From Anaerococcus murdochii (lineage in GTDB: Bacteria; Bacillota; Clostridia; Tissierellales; Peptoniphilaceae), in the NCBI RefSeq assembly GCF_019957155.1, contig NZ_JAIPME010000002.1, positions 1,860,001-1,924,000 on the forward strand: DNA of 64,000 bases, written 5' to 3'. Both the position numbers and the translations under genes were made by a program. Numbering within the stretch: the first letter of the stretch is position 1; every line of letters begins with the position of its first letter. Positions 25,647 to 35,251 of the stretch are shown here, in pieces. The notes under the pieces are model-generated. The model did no database searches and was not told where the DNA came from. It worked only from the letters and a program-made list of their open reading frames with translations.

Positions 25647-27412
25647 ATTTCCTTACAACTCTCTTTCAAGTAGTCTAAGTCATGACCTTCAAGGTATGGA
25701 CTTAGAAGTTCGTAGCATTTTCTGTTATAGGCATTTACCCAATCAATTTCTTCTGTACTTAGCATCTCTGTCTTTATTGGTCTAGTATCAAGAGGTACAT
25801 AAGTTAAAGTTTCAAATTCCAAGAAATGACCAAATTCATTATCAAAGGCTTTTTTAACATAGGCTTCATTTTCTATCCTAATACCATGACTGTTTTCTAT
25901 ATAAAGGCCAGGCTCAATAGAAGTTGTCATATTTTCTACAAATTCAACTTCATTTCTTTCTGAAATTGCCTGTGGGCCTTCATGAACAGTAAGGACAAAA
26001 CCAACCCCATGTCCTGTGCCGTGGAAGAAGTCCTTACCAGCCTTCCAAAGTGGATACTTGGCAATCATATCTAATCTAGAACCTTTTGTCCTATTTTTAA
26101 ATTTGGCTAAAAATAGAGATAAAAATGATTTTAAAACTAGGGTGTAATCAGTCTTTTCATCTTCTCTTAGACTTCCTAAGGCAATTGTTCTAGTAATATC
26201 TGTAGTTCCTTCTTTGTAATGTCCACCTGAATCAACAAGGATTAAGCCTTCATCTCTTATAGTTTTAGAACCAGTTTTGGATGGTGCATAGTGAACTATA
26301 GCTGCATTTTCCTTATAACCTGCTATAGTTTCAAATGAATCTTCTATAAAACTTTCATTCTCAGCTCTTAAGTCATGAAGTTTATTTGATGCTACAAGCT
26401 CATTTAAAGATCCTGTTTTTGCCCCAACTTCAAGCCAGTTAAAGAATTTCACAAGGCTAACTCCGTCTAGGATATAAGCCTTTTTAATATTTTCTATCTC
26501 TGTGTCTGTCTTTACAGATTTCATGAAAGTAGTTAGATTTGTACCCTGACTTATTTTGACATTTGCATTTATAGCATCATACACGGCAACATTTGTCCTC
26601 GCAGGATCTAGGTAAATCCTGTTTTTACCTGGGATATTTTTTAATAGGGTGTAAATATAATCATAAGAATAGATTGTAATGTCATTTTCATCTAGATAAT
26701 TACGTACACTTCCTTCAATCTTATCCTCATCAATGCATAGGTAAGCCTTATCTTGGGATATAAGCATATAAGAAAGAATTACAGGGTTAAAGTCAACGTC
26801 ATTGCCACGAATATTTAGTAGATAACAAATATCTTCTGGTGCACCAATAAAGGTATAGTCACAACCTTTATCTAACATTTTTTCTCTTAAAATTCCTAGT
26901 TTTTCTTTAAGACTTAAGCCACAATATTTTTCGTCGTGAATCCAAGCCTTGTCTTTTGGCAATTCTGGCCTATCTTTCCAAATTTGAGAAATATAATTAA
27001 GATCTGAAACTAAGATCCTTGCTCCCATATTTTCAGATAAATCTTTATAACCTGTTACAGAATAGCATTCGCCATCAAAGCCAATTTTCCCGAATTCTGC
27101 TATATTTTCATCTAAGTATTCTAAGATTGTAGGATAGCCCTCTACCCCCATCTTCATAAGCTCGAACTCAGAAGAAGCTAATTCCTTCTGGGCTTGGAGA
27201 AAATATCTAGAATCTGTCCAGAGTCTTGCCTCTTTTAATGTAATAACAGCTGTTCCTGCAGAACCAGTAAAACCTGAAATAAATTCTCTAGTTTTGTAAT
27301 GATCAGCCAAATACTCTGATTGATGAGGATCAGAACTTGCAACTATATAAGCATCAATTTTTCTATCTTTCATCAAAGATCTTAATTCTTCTAATCTTTT
27401 ATTTATATTCAT
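25643..27412 (-). CDS. pepP: Xaa-Pro aminopeptidase (M24B family)
   Basis: A 589-residue aminopeptidase P of the long, three-domain type: two creatinase-like N-terminal domains and a pita-bread catalytic domain. The dinuclear metal ligands are seen in LVDSGGHYKEGTTDITRTI (two Asp), GTGHGVGF (His), SIEPGLY (Glu) and IRIENEAYV (Glu). It releases N-terminal residues ahead of proline and is cytoplasmic, with no signal peptide. It leads the leftward uvrC-hprK group and diverges from ychF. It fits a peptide-fermenting lifestyle. Confidence 0.93.
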   Translation of the reverse strand: MNINKRLEELRSLMKDRKIDAYIVASSDPHQSEYLADHYKTREFISGFTGSAGTAVITLKEARLWTDSRYFLQAQKELASSEFELMKMGVEGYPTILEYLDENIAEFGKIGFDGECYSVTGYKDLSENMGARILVSDLNYISQIWKDRPELPKDKAWIHDEKYCGLSLKEKLGILREKMLDKGCDYTFIGAPEDICYLLNIRGNDVDFNPVILSYMLISQDKAYLCIDEDKIEGSVRNYLDENDITIYSYDYIYTLLKNIPGKNRIYLDPARTNVAVYDAINANVKISQGTNLTTFMKSVKTDTEIENIKKAYILDGVSLVKFFNWLEVGAKTGSLNELVASNKLHDLRAENESFIEDSFETIAGYKENAAIVHYAPSKTGSKTIRDEGLILVDSGGHYKEGTTDITRTIALGSLREDEKTDYTLVLKSFLSLFLAKFKNRTKGSRLDMIAKYPLWKAGKDFFHGTGHGVGFVLTVHEGPQAISERNEVEFVENMTTSIEPGLYIENSHGIRIENEAYVKKAFDNEFGHFLEFETLTYVPLDTRPIKTEMLSTEEIDWVNAYNRKCYELLSPYLEGHDLDYLKESCKEI

Positions 27413-27502
27413 CCTTATCTCCTAATCATTAAATTGGGCAAATTTTCCTTGCCATATGTCTTAATAATATTTTATCATAGTTTAATATTATTTCTATATA
27501 CA

Positions 27503-27511
27503 ATTATACCA
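27503..27511 (-). promoter_or_regulatory. extended -10 promoter of the pepP-uvrC-hprK operon
   Basis: Minus strand TGGTATAAT about 90 bases upstream of the pepP ATG. No convincing -35 was found, as with the other TGn promoters in this window. Confidence 0.5.
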
Positions 27512-27542
27512 GACTTAAGTCTTATTATAAGCATGAATTTGA

Positions 27543-27570
27543 TTGATTTTTTCTTTAAATCCATTATAAT
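27543..27570 (+). promoter_or_regulatory. promoter of ychF-tdk
   Basis: TTGATT, 16-base spacer, TATAAT, about 40 bases before the ychF ATG. GAGAGAG follows as the ribosome binding site. Confidence 0.6.
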
Positions 27571-27609
27571 ATAAGCGTTATAAAAATTAAAAAAGAGAGA
27601 GTGAATAAG

Positions 27610-28707
27610 ATGAAACTAGGAATTGTCGGCCTACCTAATGTTGGCAAATCAACATTATTTAACGCCATAACAAAAGCAGGTGCCCTTGTGGCAAACTATC
27701 CATTTGCTACTATTGACCCTAATGTGGGTCTAGTTAATGTGCCTGATGAGAGATTAAATGTTCTATCTGAAATGAGTAAATCTAAAAAGATTGTTCCAGC
27801 TGTTGTTGAATTTTACGATATAGCTGGTCTTGTAAAGGGTGCTAGCAAGGGTGAAGGACTTGGAAATAAGTTCTTATCAAATATTAGAGAAACTGATGCT
27901 ATCGTTGAAGTTTTAAGGTGTTTTGATGACCCAAATGTAACCCACGTTGACGGTTCTGTTGATCCATTAAGGGATATTGAAACAATAAATTTAGAACTTA
28001 TCTTATCTGACCTTGAACTTGTTGATAAGGTTTTGGAAAAGAAAAGAAAAGTTGCTAGAGCTGATAAAAGTGCTAGAGCAGAAGTTGAAGTTTTAGAAAA
28101 AATAGTAGCTGTCCTTGAAGAAGGCAAGTCTGCAAGGATTCTTGACCTAAATGAAGAAGAAAAAAAACTCTTAAGGTCTTACCAACTTTTGTCAACCAAA
28201 CCTATCATTTATGTATGTAATGTTAACGAAGAAGACGCCGCAGATGATGGTGCTAGCAACAAATACGTAGAAATCGTAAAAAATTTTGCCAAAAACGAAG
28301 GTGCAGAAGTTTCTGTAGTATCTGCCAAAATTGAACAAGAAATATCAGAGCTTGAAACCGAAGAAGAACGAGCAGAGTTCTTAGAAATGATTGGATTGAC
28401 TGAATCTGGCACAGATAGGGTAATAAAGGATTCTTACAAGACTTTAAACCTTATTTCCTACCTAACAACTGGTGAAGTTGAGACTCGTGCTTGGACAATT
28501 ACTAAGGGAACTCGTGCCCAAGATGCTGCAGGTAAAATCCACTCAGACATAGCTCGTGGTTTTATCATGGCAGATATTGTTTCCTATGATGATTTAGTGG
28601 CAGCAGGAAGTGAGGCCAAGGCTAAGGAAGCTGGCAAACTCCGCATGGAAGGCAAGGACTACATCATGCAAGATGGCGATGTAGTGGAATTTAAGTTTAA
28701 TGTATAA
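27610..28707 (+). CDS. ychF: redox-regulated ATPase YchF
   Basis: A 365-residue Obg-family P-loop protein that prefers ATP to GTP and binds ribosomes. G1 is GLPNVGKSTLFN (residues 6-17), the switch region has YPFATIDPNVG, G3 is DIAGLVKGAS, and the G4 position reads NVNEED in place of NKxD, the NxxE variant that explains ATP preference. A TGS domain closes the C-terminus (IMQDGDVVEFKFNV). I start at the ATG at 27610 rather than the GTG at 27601, which lies within the ribosome binding site. It overlaps tdk by 8 bases. Confidence 0.95.
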   Translation: MKLGIVGLPNVGKSTLFNAITKAGALVANYPFATIDPNVGLVNVPDERLNVLSEMSKSKKIVPAVVEFYDIAGLVKGASKGEGLGNKFLSNIRETDAIVEVLRCFDDPNVTHVDGSVDPLRDIETINLELILSDLELVDKVLEKKRKVARADKSARAEVEVLEKIVAVLEEGKSARILDLNEEEKKLLRSYQLLSTKPIIYVCNVNEEDAADDGASNKYVEIVKNFAKNEGAEVSVVSAKIEQEISELETEEERAEFLEMIGLTESGTDRVIKDSYKTLNLISYLTTGEVETRAWTITKGTRAQDAAGKIHSDIARGFIMADIVSYDDLVAAGSEAKAKEAGKLRMEGKDYIMQDGDVVEFKFNV

Positions 28708-29326
28708 AAAAATGATTAAAAAGCAGGGCAAACTTATAGTTCACACAGGGTCAATGTTTTCTGGCAAAACTACTTCCCTATGGAGAGAACTTTACAGAAT
28801 GACCATTGCAAATTATAAAACTGTTGCCTTTAAACCAGCTGTTGATAACAGAGATAGCGATAAAAAAATTGTCTCTCACGACAACCTATCCCTTGATGCA
28901 ATTAAGATTGAAAACCTCAATGAAATAATAGACTATGTTAAGAAAAATGAAATTGATGCCATCGGCATCGATGAACTCCAATTTTTCCCTAATGAACCTA
29001 GCGAAGTTGTGGATATTTTCAATAAACTTATGGCTAAAAACATCACTATTGTTGTATCAGGGCTTGATATGGATTATAAAACAAAACCATTTGAGATAAT
29101 AAAGGAAATAATGCCTCTGGCAGATGAGCTGATTAAGCACCACGCCATCTGTGCTTCATGTGGTGAGGATGCTTGGGCATCCTACAGGAAATCCACTGAT
29201 GATTCCAGGATTCAAATAGGATCTGAAGATGTATATGAACCTTTGTGCAGATCTTGTTATAATGAAAAAATGAGTGAAAGAGAAAAAACTAAAAACCAAA
29301 TTCAACTTGATTTGGACAAGCAATAA
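28700..29326 (+). CDS. tdk: thymidine kinase (type II)
   Basis: A 208-residue type II thymidine kinase, which phosphorylates salvaged thymidine to dTMP. The P-loop GSMFSGKTTSL is at residues 17-27, the DELQFF Walker B-like motif follows, and the zinc-binding cysteines are CASCGE and CRSC. The start at 28700 overlaps the ychF stop; an ATG four codons later (28712) is an alternative. The transcript ends at a strong bidirectional terminator. Confidence 0.94.
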   Translation: MYKKMIKKQGKLIVHTGSMFSGKTTSLWRELYRMTIANYKTVAFKPAVDNRDSDKKIVSHDNLSLDAIKIENLNEIIDYVKKNEIDAIGIDELQFFPNEPSEVVDIFNKLMAKNITIVVSGLDMDYKTKPFEIIKEIMPLADELIKHHAICASCGEDAWASYRKSTDDSRIQIGSEDVYEPLCRSCYNEKMSEREKTKNQIQLDLDKQ

Positions 29327-29352
29327 AAAATCTACCCTTGATGGGTAGATTT
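29327..29352. terminator. bidirectional terminator between tdk and map
   Basis: A 9-bp perfect stem AATCTACCC/GGGTAGATT with a 5-base loop, A run on the left and T run on the right, so it works for both converging genes. Confidence 0.88.
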
Positions 29353-29357
29353 TTTTC

Positions 29358-30164
29358 TTAAAATTTATAGTTCTTAATAAATTCTAAATCTTCTTCTGTT
29401 AATTTATATAAACTTTGATTTGTAATTATTTCTGGGCCATCATCATGGATAATGAGTTGGTGTTCAAATTGACTAACTTTTGAGCCGTCAACAGTTCTTG
29501 CTGTCCATCCATTATCATCAAGCTTCATATGCCAATCTCCAAGGGCAATCATTGGCTCAATAGTAAAGACCATACCAGCTTCTATCCTTGGTCCCCTACC
29601 AGCCTTGCCGTAATGTGGAACTTGTGGGTCTTCGTGCATTTCCTTACCAATTCCGTGTCCGATAAAGTCACGAATTACAGAAAATCCATTTTCACCTTCT
29701 ACATATTCCTGAATTGCAGCACCAATATCACCAATCCTATTGCCAGGAATTGCAACTTTAACAGCCCTATTTAAGGCTTCTAGGTTTACGTCAACCAGTC
29801 TTTGGTCTTCTTCGCTCATCTTGCCTATGGTGTAGGTCCAGCATGAATCAGCAAGGCCACCGTCAAGGTTAACTACATTATCTATTGATAAAATATCCCC
29901 TTCCCTAAGAGGTCTATCGTTTGGATAGCCGTGGCAAATCTCATCATTAACTGATGTGCATAAGGTAAATGGAAATCCTTGGTAGCCAAGCTGAGCAGGT
30001 ATTGCCTTTTTATGATTAACGATAAATTTATTAGCAAATTTATCAAGGTCATTAGTTGTTAGGTCTGGTCTGATTACTTCTTTTAAGGCAAGATGGGTTT
30101 GACATAAAACCTCAGCTGCCTTTCTCATTTTTTCAAAATATGTTTCGTTGTAAATTCTAATCAA
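29358..30164 (-). CDS. map: methionine aminopeptidase, type I
   Basis: A 268-residue MetAP that removes the initiator Met. The metal ligands of the M24A family are all present: ID and AD in LSIDNVVNLDGGLADS, His in GHGIGKEMHEDP, Glu in FTIEPMI and Glu in FEHQLIIHDDG. The start codon is TTG, with AGGAG nine bases before it; no in-frame ATG lies close enough to replace it. It lies outside the ribosomal operon where map often sits and may be a second copy; this cannot be judged from one window. Confidence 0.94.
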   Translation of the reverse strand: MIRIYNETYFEKMRKAAEVLCQTHLALKEVIRPDLTTNDLDKFANKFIVNHKKAIPAQLGYQGFPFTLCTSVNDEICHGYPNDRPLREGDILSIDNVVNLDGGLADSCWTYTIGKMSEEDQRLVDVNLEALNRAVKVAIPGNRIGDIGAAIQEYVEGENGFSVIRDFIGHGIGKEMHEDPQVPHYGKAGRGPRIEAGMVFTIEPMIALGDWHMKLDDNGWTARTVDGSKVSQFEHQLIIHDDGPEIITNQSLYKLTEEDLEFIKNYKF

Positions 30165-30178
30165 TATTTCACTCTCCT

Positions 30179-30202
30179 AAAAAGGACGCCTTGGCGCCCT
30201 TT
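30179..30202 (-). terminator. weak terminator after the nitroreductase gene
   Basis: AAAGG-A-CG/CG-C-CCTTT stem with one mismatch and a small loop, followed on the minus strand by TTTTTAGGAG. It stands between the nitroreductase stop and map, so map may be partly coupled to it. Confidence 0.5.
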
Positions 30203-30205
30203 ATC

Positions 30206-31003
30206 TTATAGTTGTTTGCTTGCTATATAGACGTATTTGTCATCATTAATTTCTGGTTTTATATCCCATTTTGATCCCATAGAGATAGATTCACCAAGCT
30301 TATCAAGGTAGTACATGATAATACCTGCGTCAAGTAAATTTACTTCTCCCTTGTAATCTTCGATATAAAGTTTAATTAAATCATCAACTAGAACAAATCT
30401 CCAAGGTTGAGCGTTGTAAGCTGATGGTGCAAATCTTGCATAGGCAAAAATTTCATCTAGACCTCTTTGTTCAAGGTCTTCATTCGTAGCTTTTTTACCA
30501 ATTTGGTCTATAAATACAAATTCACCTATACCCTTCCTGTCATCGAATTGGTGTTCTCTAACAGTTTCATCTACAGGATAACCTATAGCAAGAAGAAGTC
30601 TAACTTGTCCTTTATCATAATCAAAAGCAGCTTTTTTTACAGAATCTTCCACATCTGCTACTGTTATCCAGCAATTGCCAATTCCCATCTTGTCTAATTC
30701 TGTAATTATTTCTTCAACACCATAAGCGCCCTTAACAATACTTGCAGGATCATCATTTAGGATATTTAAGGCAAGGTAAGCTGGAGCCTTAATCATAACT
30801 CCTTTGTAACCGGCCTTTCCTTCTAGGGCCTTGAAAACTTTTTCTCCATCAGTTTGAACTATAAAAGCTAGGTCATCCTTACCTAATTTTATAATTTCTG
30901 AATCAATTATCTTATCGAGTTTTTCTAGATCTGCTTTTTTAAGATCCATATCTTTGAAATCTCTTGTTGAAGTTCTAGATTTTAAAAATTGTGTTGTAAG
31001 CAT
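30206..31003 (-). CDS. nitroreductase family protein
   Basis: A 265-residue FMN-dependent nitroreductase-fold protein. The N-terminal LKSRTSTRDFKDMDL holds the SRRSxRxF-type FMN motif, and the later FAPSAYNAQPWRFVLV (about residue 195) is the family FMN contact. It resembles the longer two-repeat TM1586-like nitroreductases, with an internal repeat of the domain. Substrate is unknown. I start at the ATG at 31003 because GGGGG precedes it at six bases; the ATG at 31015 lacks a site. Confidence 0.82.
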   Translation of the reverse strand: MLTTQFLKSRTSTRDFKDMDLKKADLEKLDKIIDSEIIKLGKDDLAFIVQTDGEKVFKALEGKAGYKGVMIKAPAYLALNILNDDPASIVKGAYGVEEIITELDKMGIGNCWITVADVEDSVKKAAFDYDKGQVRLLLAIGYPVDETVREHQFDDRKGIGEFVFIDQIGKKATNEDLEQRGLDEIFAYARFAPSAYNAQPWRFVLVDDLIKLYIEDYKGEVNLLDAGIIMYYLDKLGESISMGSKWDIKPEINDDKYVYIASKQL

Positions 31004-31099
31004 ATTTTCCCCCATATTTTTATTCTACTTCTATTATTATACTATTCCTATCTACTATTTTATCATATTTTTCAAAAAAATATATGGTATCATGATAAT

Positions 31100-32896
31100 A
31101 TGATATTAACAGATGTACAAAATAAGGCAGCAAACTTCGTAGATGGACCATCCCTAGTCCTTGCAGTGCCAGGTGCTGGCAAAACTACAATGCTCCTTGA
31201 AAGAATCAATAATTTAAGTAAATCTATCCCACAAAATAAGATTTTAACCTTAACCTTTTCGAGGACTCAGGCAATCGATATGAAAAATCGCTTTGGATCT
31301 GATGATACAAACATAATGACTATCCACGCTTTTTGCTACCTAATTATAAGAAATTATTTAAAAAAATTTCATAGAGAATTAAGACTACTTGAATCAACGG
31401 ATGCCTATAATAAATACGACCTAGTAAGACGTATCTACCAGGATATTAATGATAAAAAAGTTTCAAGAGAAGATGTTTTGACATTTTTTACAGAAACATC
31501 CTACATGAAAAATGCAATGCTTGATGAATCTTATCTTCAAAAAGTTAGGATTAAAAATATAGAAAAAGTCTATGAAGTCTATGAAGATTTTAAAAAATCA
31601 AATAACTACATAGACTTTGATGATATGCAGACTATTGCCCTTAAACTCCTTGATGAAAATCCGAGACTTTTAAAATCGATCCAACACAAGTACCAATACT
31701 TTCAATTAGACGAAGGTCAGGACACCTCCCTCTTGCAATTTGAAATTTTAAATCGAATCGTAAGCCTAAATAATAATTTAATGGTGGTTGCTGATGACGA
31801 CCAATCAATCTATTCTTTTAGGGCAGCGAATCCAGATTATCTCTTAAATTTTAAGAATTATTATCCGGGTGCCGAAATTTTTATTATGAATGAAAATCAT
31901 AGGTCAAGCAAAAATATAGCAAGGCTTGCTGGAGAATTTATTAAATATAATAATTTTCGTTATAAAAAAAATCTTATCAGTAAAAAAGAAGAAGGAGAAA
32001 GAGTTCTTATAAAAACTCTAAAAGATGCTTATGATCAGTATGATTTTATCAAGAAGAATATAGATCTCTCAAAGTCAAATTCGATTTTATTTCGAAATAA
32101 TATTTCTGCCATCAACCTAGTGACTTTCCTGCTTGAAGACGGGATTGACTTTACTATTAACGATGATTTTTTGGATTTTTTCAAATCTCAAATCATCGAT
32201 GATTTCTTCGATATAATCAAGTTTTCAGATGATTTTACGAATGTAGAGGCCTTTGAAAATATTTATTACAAGATAAGGACCTTTCTCAAAAAAACTGAAG
32301 TAGAAAAACTTAGAACGAAACCTATAAACCAAGATATTTTTGATTTTTTCTACGAAATTTTAGATTATGACAGGAAAAAATCTCTTTATGATATAGAGAA
32401 AAAACTTATTCATATACGTAAACTTCCTCTATCAAGGAAAATTTCCTACATTTACAAATACCTTGGTTACAAGGAGTACTCATCTCTGAAGGCAAATAAA
32501 TTTGCTGAAGAAGTTATCAATAAGGATCTCTTTGTTGAGAGTTTAGTAAATTTCACCAAAGATATTAACTCTATGGTAGAATTTGATGACAAAATACTAA
32601 AGCTTAAGAAAAAAATAAGGTTAATGCCACAATCTAACCTTGTTCTTCAAACTATACACAGATCAAAGGGGCTAGAATACGACAGTGTATTTATTGTTGA
32701 TATGAACAAAAACGAGTTTCCAATCATCGATTATGAACAAAATCCTGAAAAAAGCTTAGAAGAAGAACGAAGGGTCTTTTATGTTGGCATGACTAGAGCT
32801 AAAGAAAAACTATTTATCCTTTCTACCAAAAAGAGAAATAGCAAAAAAACTTTACCTTCAGAATTTTATACAACTGTAAAATATTTAAATAAATAA
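31100..32896 (+). CDS. UvrD/PcrA-like superfamily 1 DNA helicase
   Basis: A 598-residue SF1A helicase, shorter than PcrA (about 730). Motifs in order: Q-motif and Walker A LAVPGAGKTT (residues 21-30), motif II DEGQDTS, motif III ADDDQSIYSFRAA, motif IV NENHRSSKNIA, motif V QTIHRSKGLEYD and motif VI ERRVFYVGMTRAKEKL. Domain 2B is reduced, as in several Firmicutes relatives. A longer frame starts at 30989, but its 37 extra residues are hydrophobic and overlap the divergent nitroreductase gene, so I reject them. No Shine-Dalgarno is seen before 31100; the message may be leaderless. Confidence 0.92.
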   Translation: MILTDVQNKAANFVDGPSLVLAVPGAGKTTMLLERINNLSKSIPQNKILTLTFSRTQAIDMKNRFGSDDTNIMTIHAFCYLIIRNYLKKFHRELRLLESTDAYNKYDLVRRIYQDINDKKVSREDVLTFFTETSYMKNAMLDESYLQKVRIKNIEKVYEVYEDFKKSNNYIDFDDMQTIALKLLDENPRLLKSIQHKYQYFQLDEGQDTSLLQFEILNRIVSLNNNLMVVADDDQSIYSFRAANPDYLLNFKNYYPGAEIFIMNENHRSSKNIARLAGEFIKYNNFRYKKNLISKKEEGERVLIKTLKDAYDQYDFIKKNIDLSKSNSILFRNNISAINLVTFLLEDGIDFTINDDFLDFFKSQIIDDFFDIIKFSDDFTNVEAFENIYYKIRTFLKKTEVEKLRTKPINQDIFDFFYEILDYDRKKSLYDIEKKLIHIRKLPLSRKISYIYKYLGYKEYSSLKANKFAEEVINKDLFVESLVNFTKDINSMVEFDDKILKLKKKIRLMPQSNLVLQTIHRSKGLEYDSVFIVDMNKNEFPIIDYEQNPEKSLEEERRVFYVGMTRAKEKLFILSTKKRNSKKTLPSEFYTTVKYLNK

Positions 32897-32931
32897 AAAA
32901 TCGTCCTCAGAATTTATCTTCGGACGATTTT
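32894..32931. terminator. bidirectional terminator between the helicase gene and folC
   Basis: AAATCGTCC/GGACGATTT stem with a long AT loop, flanked by A and T runs on both sides. Confidence 0.8.
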
Positions 32932-32952
32932 TCTATGATGTATTTTAATATT

Positions 32953-34227
32953 TTATTTTTCTATAAATGATAATATTTTACCCACAAGATAAAGAGACCC
33001 ACACCAAAGAACCAAATCTTTTTCTCCTGCTTGTTTTAAAGAATATTCATAAGCTTTTTTGTTATCTTCAATAATTACAATGTCTGAAGCAAAATCACTA
33101 GCTTCTTTTTTTATTTCTTTTGTATCAAGAGCTCTTGGATTTTCATCTATAAAAGTTATGATTAGCTTGTCAGAAAGACTTGCAATCTCTTTTATTATAT
33201 CCTTATGGTCCTTATCTTTTAAGATTGAAAAACCAACAATTAACTTGTCGTAGTCAAAATTTTTAAGACTTTCTAAAAGTGCATCTATTGATTCCTTGTT
33301 ATGAGACCCATCTAGGAGGACTCTTGGATTTGTGCTTACTAAATCAAGCCTTCCAGGATTATAAGTTTCCTTTATCCCATCTTTTATATCTTCTTCACTA
33401 AGATTAAAGTCATCTTTAAAATAATCTAAAACCATAAGGGCTAGGCTAGCGTTGTAAATTTGGTGTTTTCCTCGGAGACTTGTTTGTATATCCTTGTAAG
33501 ATTTAAAATCAAAAATATTTCCCTTATTAGAAATTTCTTTTATTTTTATCTCATTTTTATTAAAGGTAAATAATTCTGAATCCTCTACCTTAGCTTTTTC
33601 TTTTATAACTTCAAAAGCTTTCTCGCTGGTTTGTGGATAAACAAAAACAGGACGATTCTTTTTTATAATACCTGCCTTATTTGCAGCAATTTCTTCAATA
33701 GTTGATCCTAAAACATTCATATGGTCCATAGAAATTGAGCAAATTACAGATGCAATAGGACTTTTGATAATGTTAGTAGAATCAAGACTACCACCAAGAC
33801 CTACTTCAATCACTGCTACATCTACCTTTTGCTCATAAAAATATAGATAAACCATAGCTGTAAGAAATTCAAAATAAGTAATATGGTAACCTTCTTTATC
33901 ACATTTTTCAGCTACAGGGCGGATCCTATCCATAAGGTCACAAAAATCTTCATCGCTTATATCGACCCCATTGATTGAAATTTCTTCATTTATCTTAACC
34001 ATGTAAGGAGAAGTAAAAATTCCGCACTTAAGATTTTTTGAAAGAACATTAGCAAGCATCTTTGCTGTAGAACCTTTGCCATTTGTCCCTGCAACATGAT
34101 TTACTTTTATCTTATCCTGAGGGTTGCCAAAGGCTTCCATTACTCTTATAATATTTCTAAGGGTATGGTCTTCCCCTGAAGATCCTCTCCCATATAAATA
34201 ATCTAAATAATCATCAAAATTTTTCAT
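32953..34227 (-). CDS. folC: folylpolyglutamate synthase / dihydrofolate synthase
   Basis: A 424-residue Mur-ligase-fold enzyme that adds glutamate to folates. The P-loop HVAGTNGKGSTAKML is at residues 44-58, ISINGVDISDEDF and EVGLGGSLDSTNI mark the folate site, and DGSHNKES (C-terminal domain) is the family signature. Bacteria of this group usually have one bifunctional FolC. GGAGG precedes the ATG. It diverges from the membrane protein gene at 34290. Confidence 0.94.
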   Translation of the reverse strand: MKNFDDYLDYLYGRGSSGEDHTLRNIIRVMEAFGNPQDKIKVNHVAGTNGKGSTAKMLANVLSKNLKCGIFTSPYMVKINEEISINGVDISDEDFCDLMDRIRPVAEKCDKEGYHITYFEFLTAMVYLYFYEQKVDVAVIEVGLGGSLDSTNIIKSPIASVICSISMDHMNVLGSTIEEIAANKAGIIKKNRPVFVYPQTSEKAFEVIKEKAKVEDSELFTFNKNEIKIKEISNKGNIFDFKSYKDIQTSLRGKHQIYNASLALMVLDYFKDDFNLSEEDIKDGIKETYNPGRLDLVSTNPRVLLDGSHNKESIDALLESLKNFDYDKLIVGFSILKDKDHKDIIKEIASLSDKLIITFIDENPRALDTKEIKKEASDFASDIVIIEDNKKAYEYSLKQAGEKDLVLWCGSLYLVGKILSFIEK

Positions 34228-34289
34228 ATTTCCTCCAGAAACTTTATAAGATTATTTTACCATATGTTATAATAAAGACAGGAGATTTT

Positions 34290-34997
34290 ATGAAAAGAAT
34301 ACAAATAATAGACACTTTTAGAGGCTTTACAATAATTTCGATGGTCCTCTTTCACTTATTTTACAATATAAACTTCTATTGGACCTTGGATTTTTATAAC
34401 GGAACGGTTTTTAATAGGATTTGGCAACTCTCAATTGCCATCTCATTTTTTACCATATCTGGAATTACATCTAGTTTCTTAAGTCCAAGGAAGAATATCA
34501 AAAGAGGTCTAATAACAAGTTTAATCGGTTTTACAATAACCATAATAACCTATCTTTTTGCTAAAGAACAGTTAATAATATGGGGAGTTTTAAATGGTCT
34601 GGGTCTATCAATGATAATCGCTGGTTTGATACAAAATTCAATTAGCCCTAAACTTTGGCCAGTATTGATTCTTGCCTTTGCCTTTTCTTATAAGATTCCT
34701 GCTGGAATTTTATATGGTAATAGTTTTTTTAATGGTCTTTACAATATGAATTTATTCCCTCTTGGCTTTCCATCATTTGACTTTTATTCAAATGACTACT
34801 TTCCATTAATTCCTTGGCTTTTTGCATTTTTAGGAGGCCTTTCATTAGGAAAATTTTTGCAGACTAAAAATTTTTACGATTTTGATATAAAAGAAAATTT
34901 GCTAGGAAAAATCGGTAGATATTCAATGCCAATATATCTCACCCACCAAATAATCCTCTATCCCTTGGTTAGCCTAATCTATAAGTTAACTTTGTGA
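34290..34997 (+). CDS. HGSNAT/DUF1624-type membrane protein
   Basis: A 235-residue integral membrane protein with about seven hydrophobic segments. The start RIQIIDTFRGFTIISMVLFH matches the heparan-alpha-glucosaminide N-acetyltransferase catalytic domain family (formerly DUF1624), whose members are thought to move acyl groups across the membrane. The C-terminal YSMPIYLTHQIILYPLV motif is also typical. Substrate is unknown in bacteria. GGAG precedes the ATG; no partner genes adjoin it. Confidence 0.8.
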   Translation: MKRIQIIDTFRGFTIISMVLFHLFYNINFYWTLDFYNGTVFNRIWQLSIAISFFTISGITSSFLSPRKNIKRGLITSLIGFTITIITYLFAKEQLIIWGVLNGLGLSMIIAGLIQNSISPKLWPVLILAFAFSYKIPAGILYGNSFFNGLYNMNLFPLGFPSFDFYSNDYFPLIPWLFAFLGGLSLGKFLQTKNFYDFDIKENLLGKIGRYSMPIYLTHQIILYPLVSLIYKLTL

Positions 34998-35003
34998 TGT
35001 AAG

Positions 35004-35031
35004 TTGATTTTTATCCATATAGGCTTACAAT
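35004..35031 (+). promoter_or_regulatory. possible promoter of the 43-residue membrane peptide gene
   Basis: TTGATT, 16-base spacer, TACAAT, about 50 bases before the small ATG. Confidence 0.4.
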
Positions 35032-35079
35032 AATATATAATTAAATACAATAACAGAAAATTTATGTGGAGGAAAATTT

Positions 35080-35211
35080 ATGGACCGTATAAAAAAATAT
35101 AAAGAAGACTACCCAGCATCTTATTTTATACTTGCATCTATCATAACCCTCGTTCTAGTTTATAAGTTTGGTTATGCAATAGGAAAATTTGTAGCGAATC
35201 TCGGATTCTAG
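35080..35211 (+). CDS. small single-span membrane protein (43 residues)
   Basis: A short frame with a strong ribosome binding site (GTGGAGG, 7 bases before the ATG). The peptide begins MDRIKKYKEDYP, a charged head, then has one hydrophobic span at about residues 14-28 (SYFILASIITLVLVY) and a second moderately hydrophobic stretch (YAIGKFVANLGF) at the end. It has a possible promoter upstream and a good terminator about 45 bases downstream. I recognise no family. The complete expression layout is the reason to call it a gene. Confidence 0.65.
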   Translation: MDRIKKYKEDYPASYFILASIITLVLVYKFGYAIGKFVANLGF

Positions 35212-35251
35212 CTATTTCTTTAAAAGAATAACTGTGATATACAAATAAAAA

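Noticed and set aside
30989..31099. 37-residue hydrophobic N-terminal extension of the UvrD-like helicase
   Set aside because: It overlaps the divergent nitroreductase gene, lacks a ribosome binding site, and the family starts at the LTDVQNKA motif.
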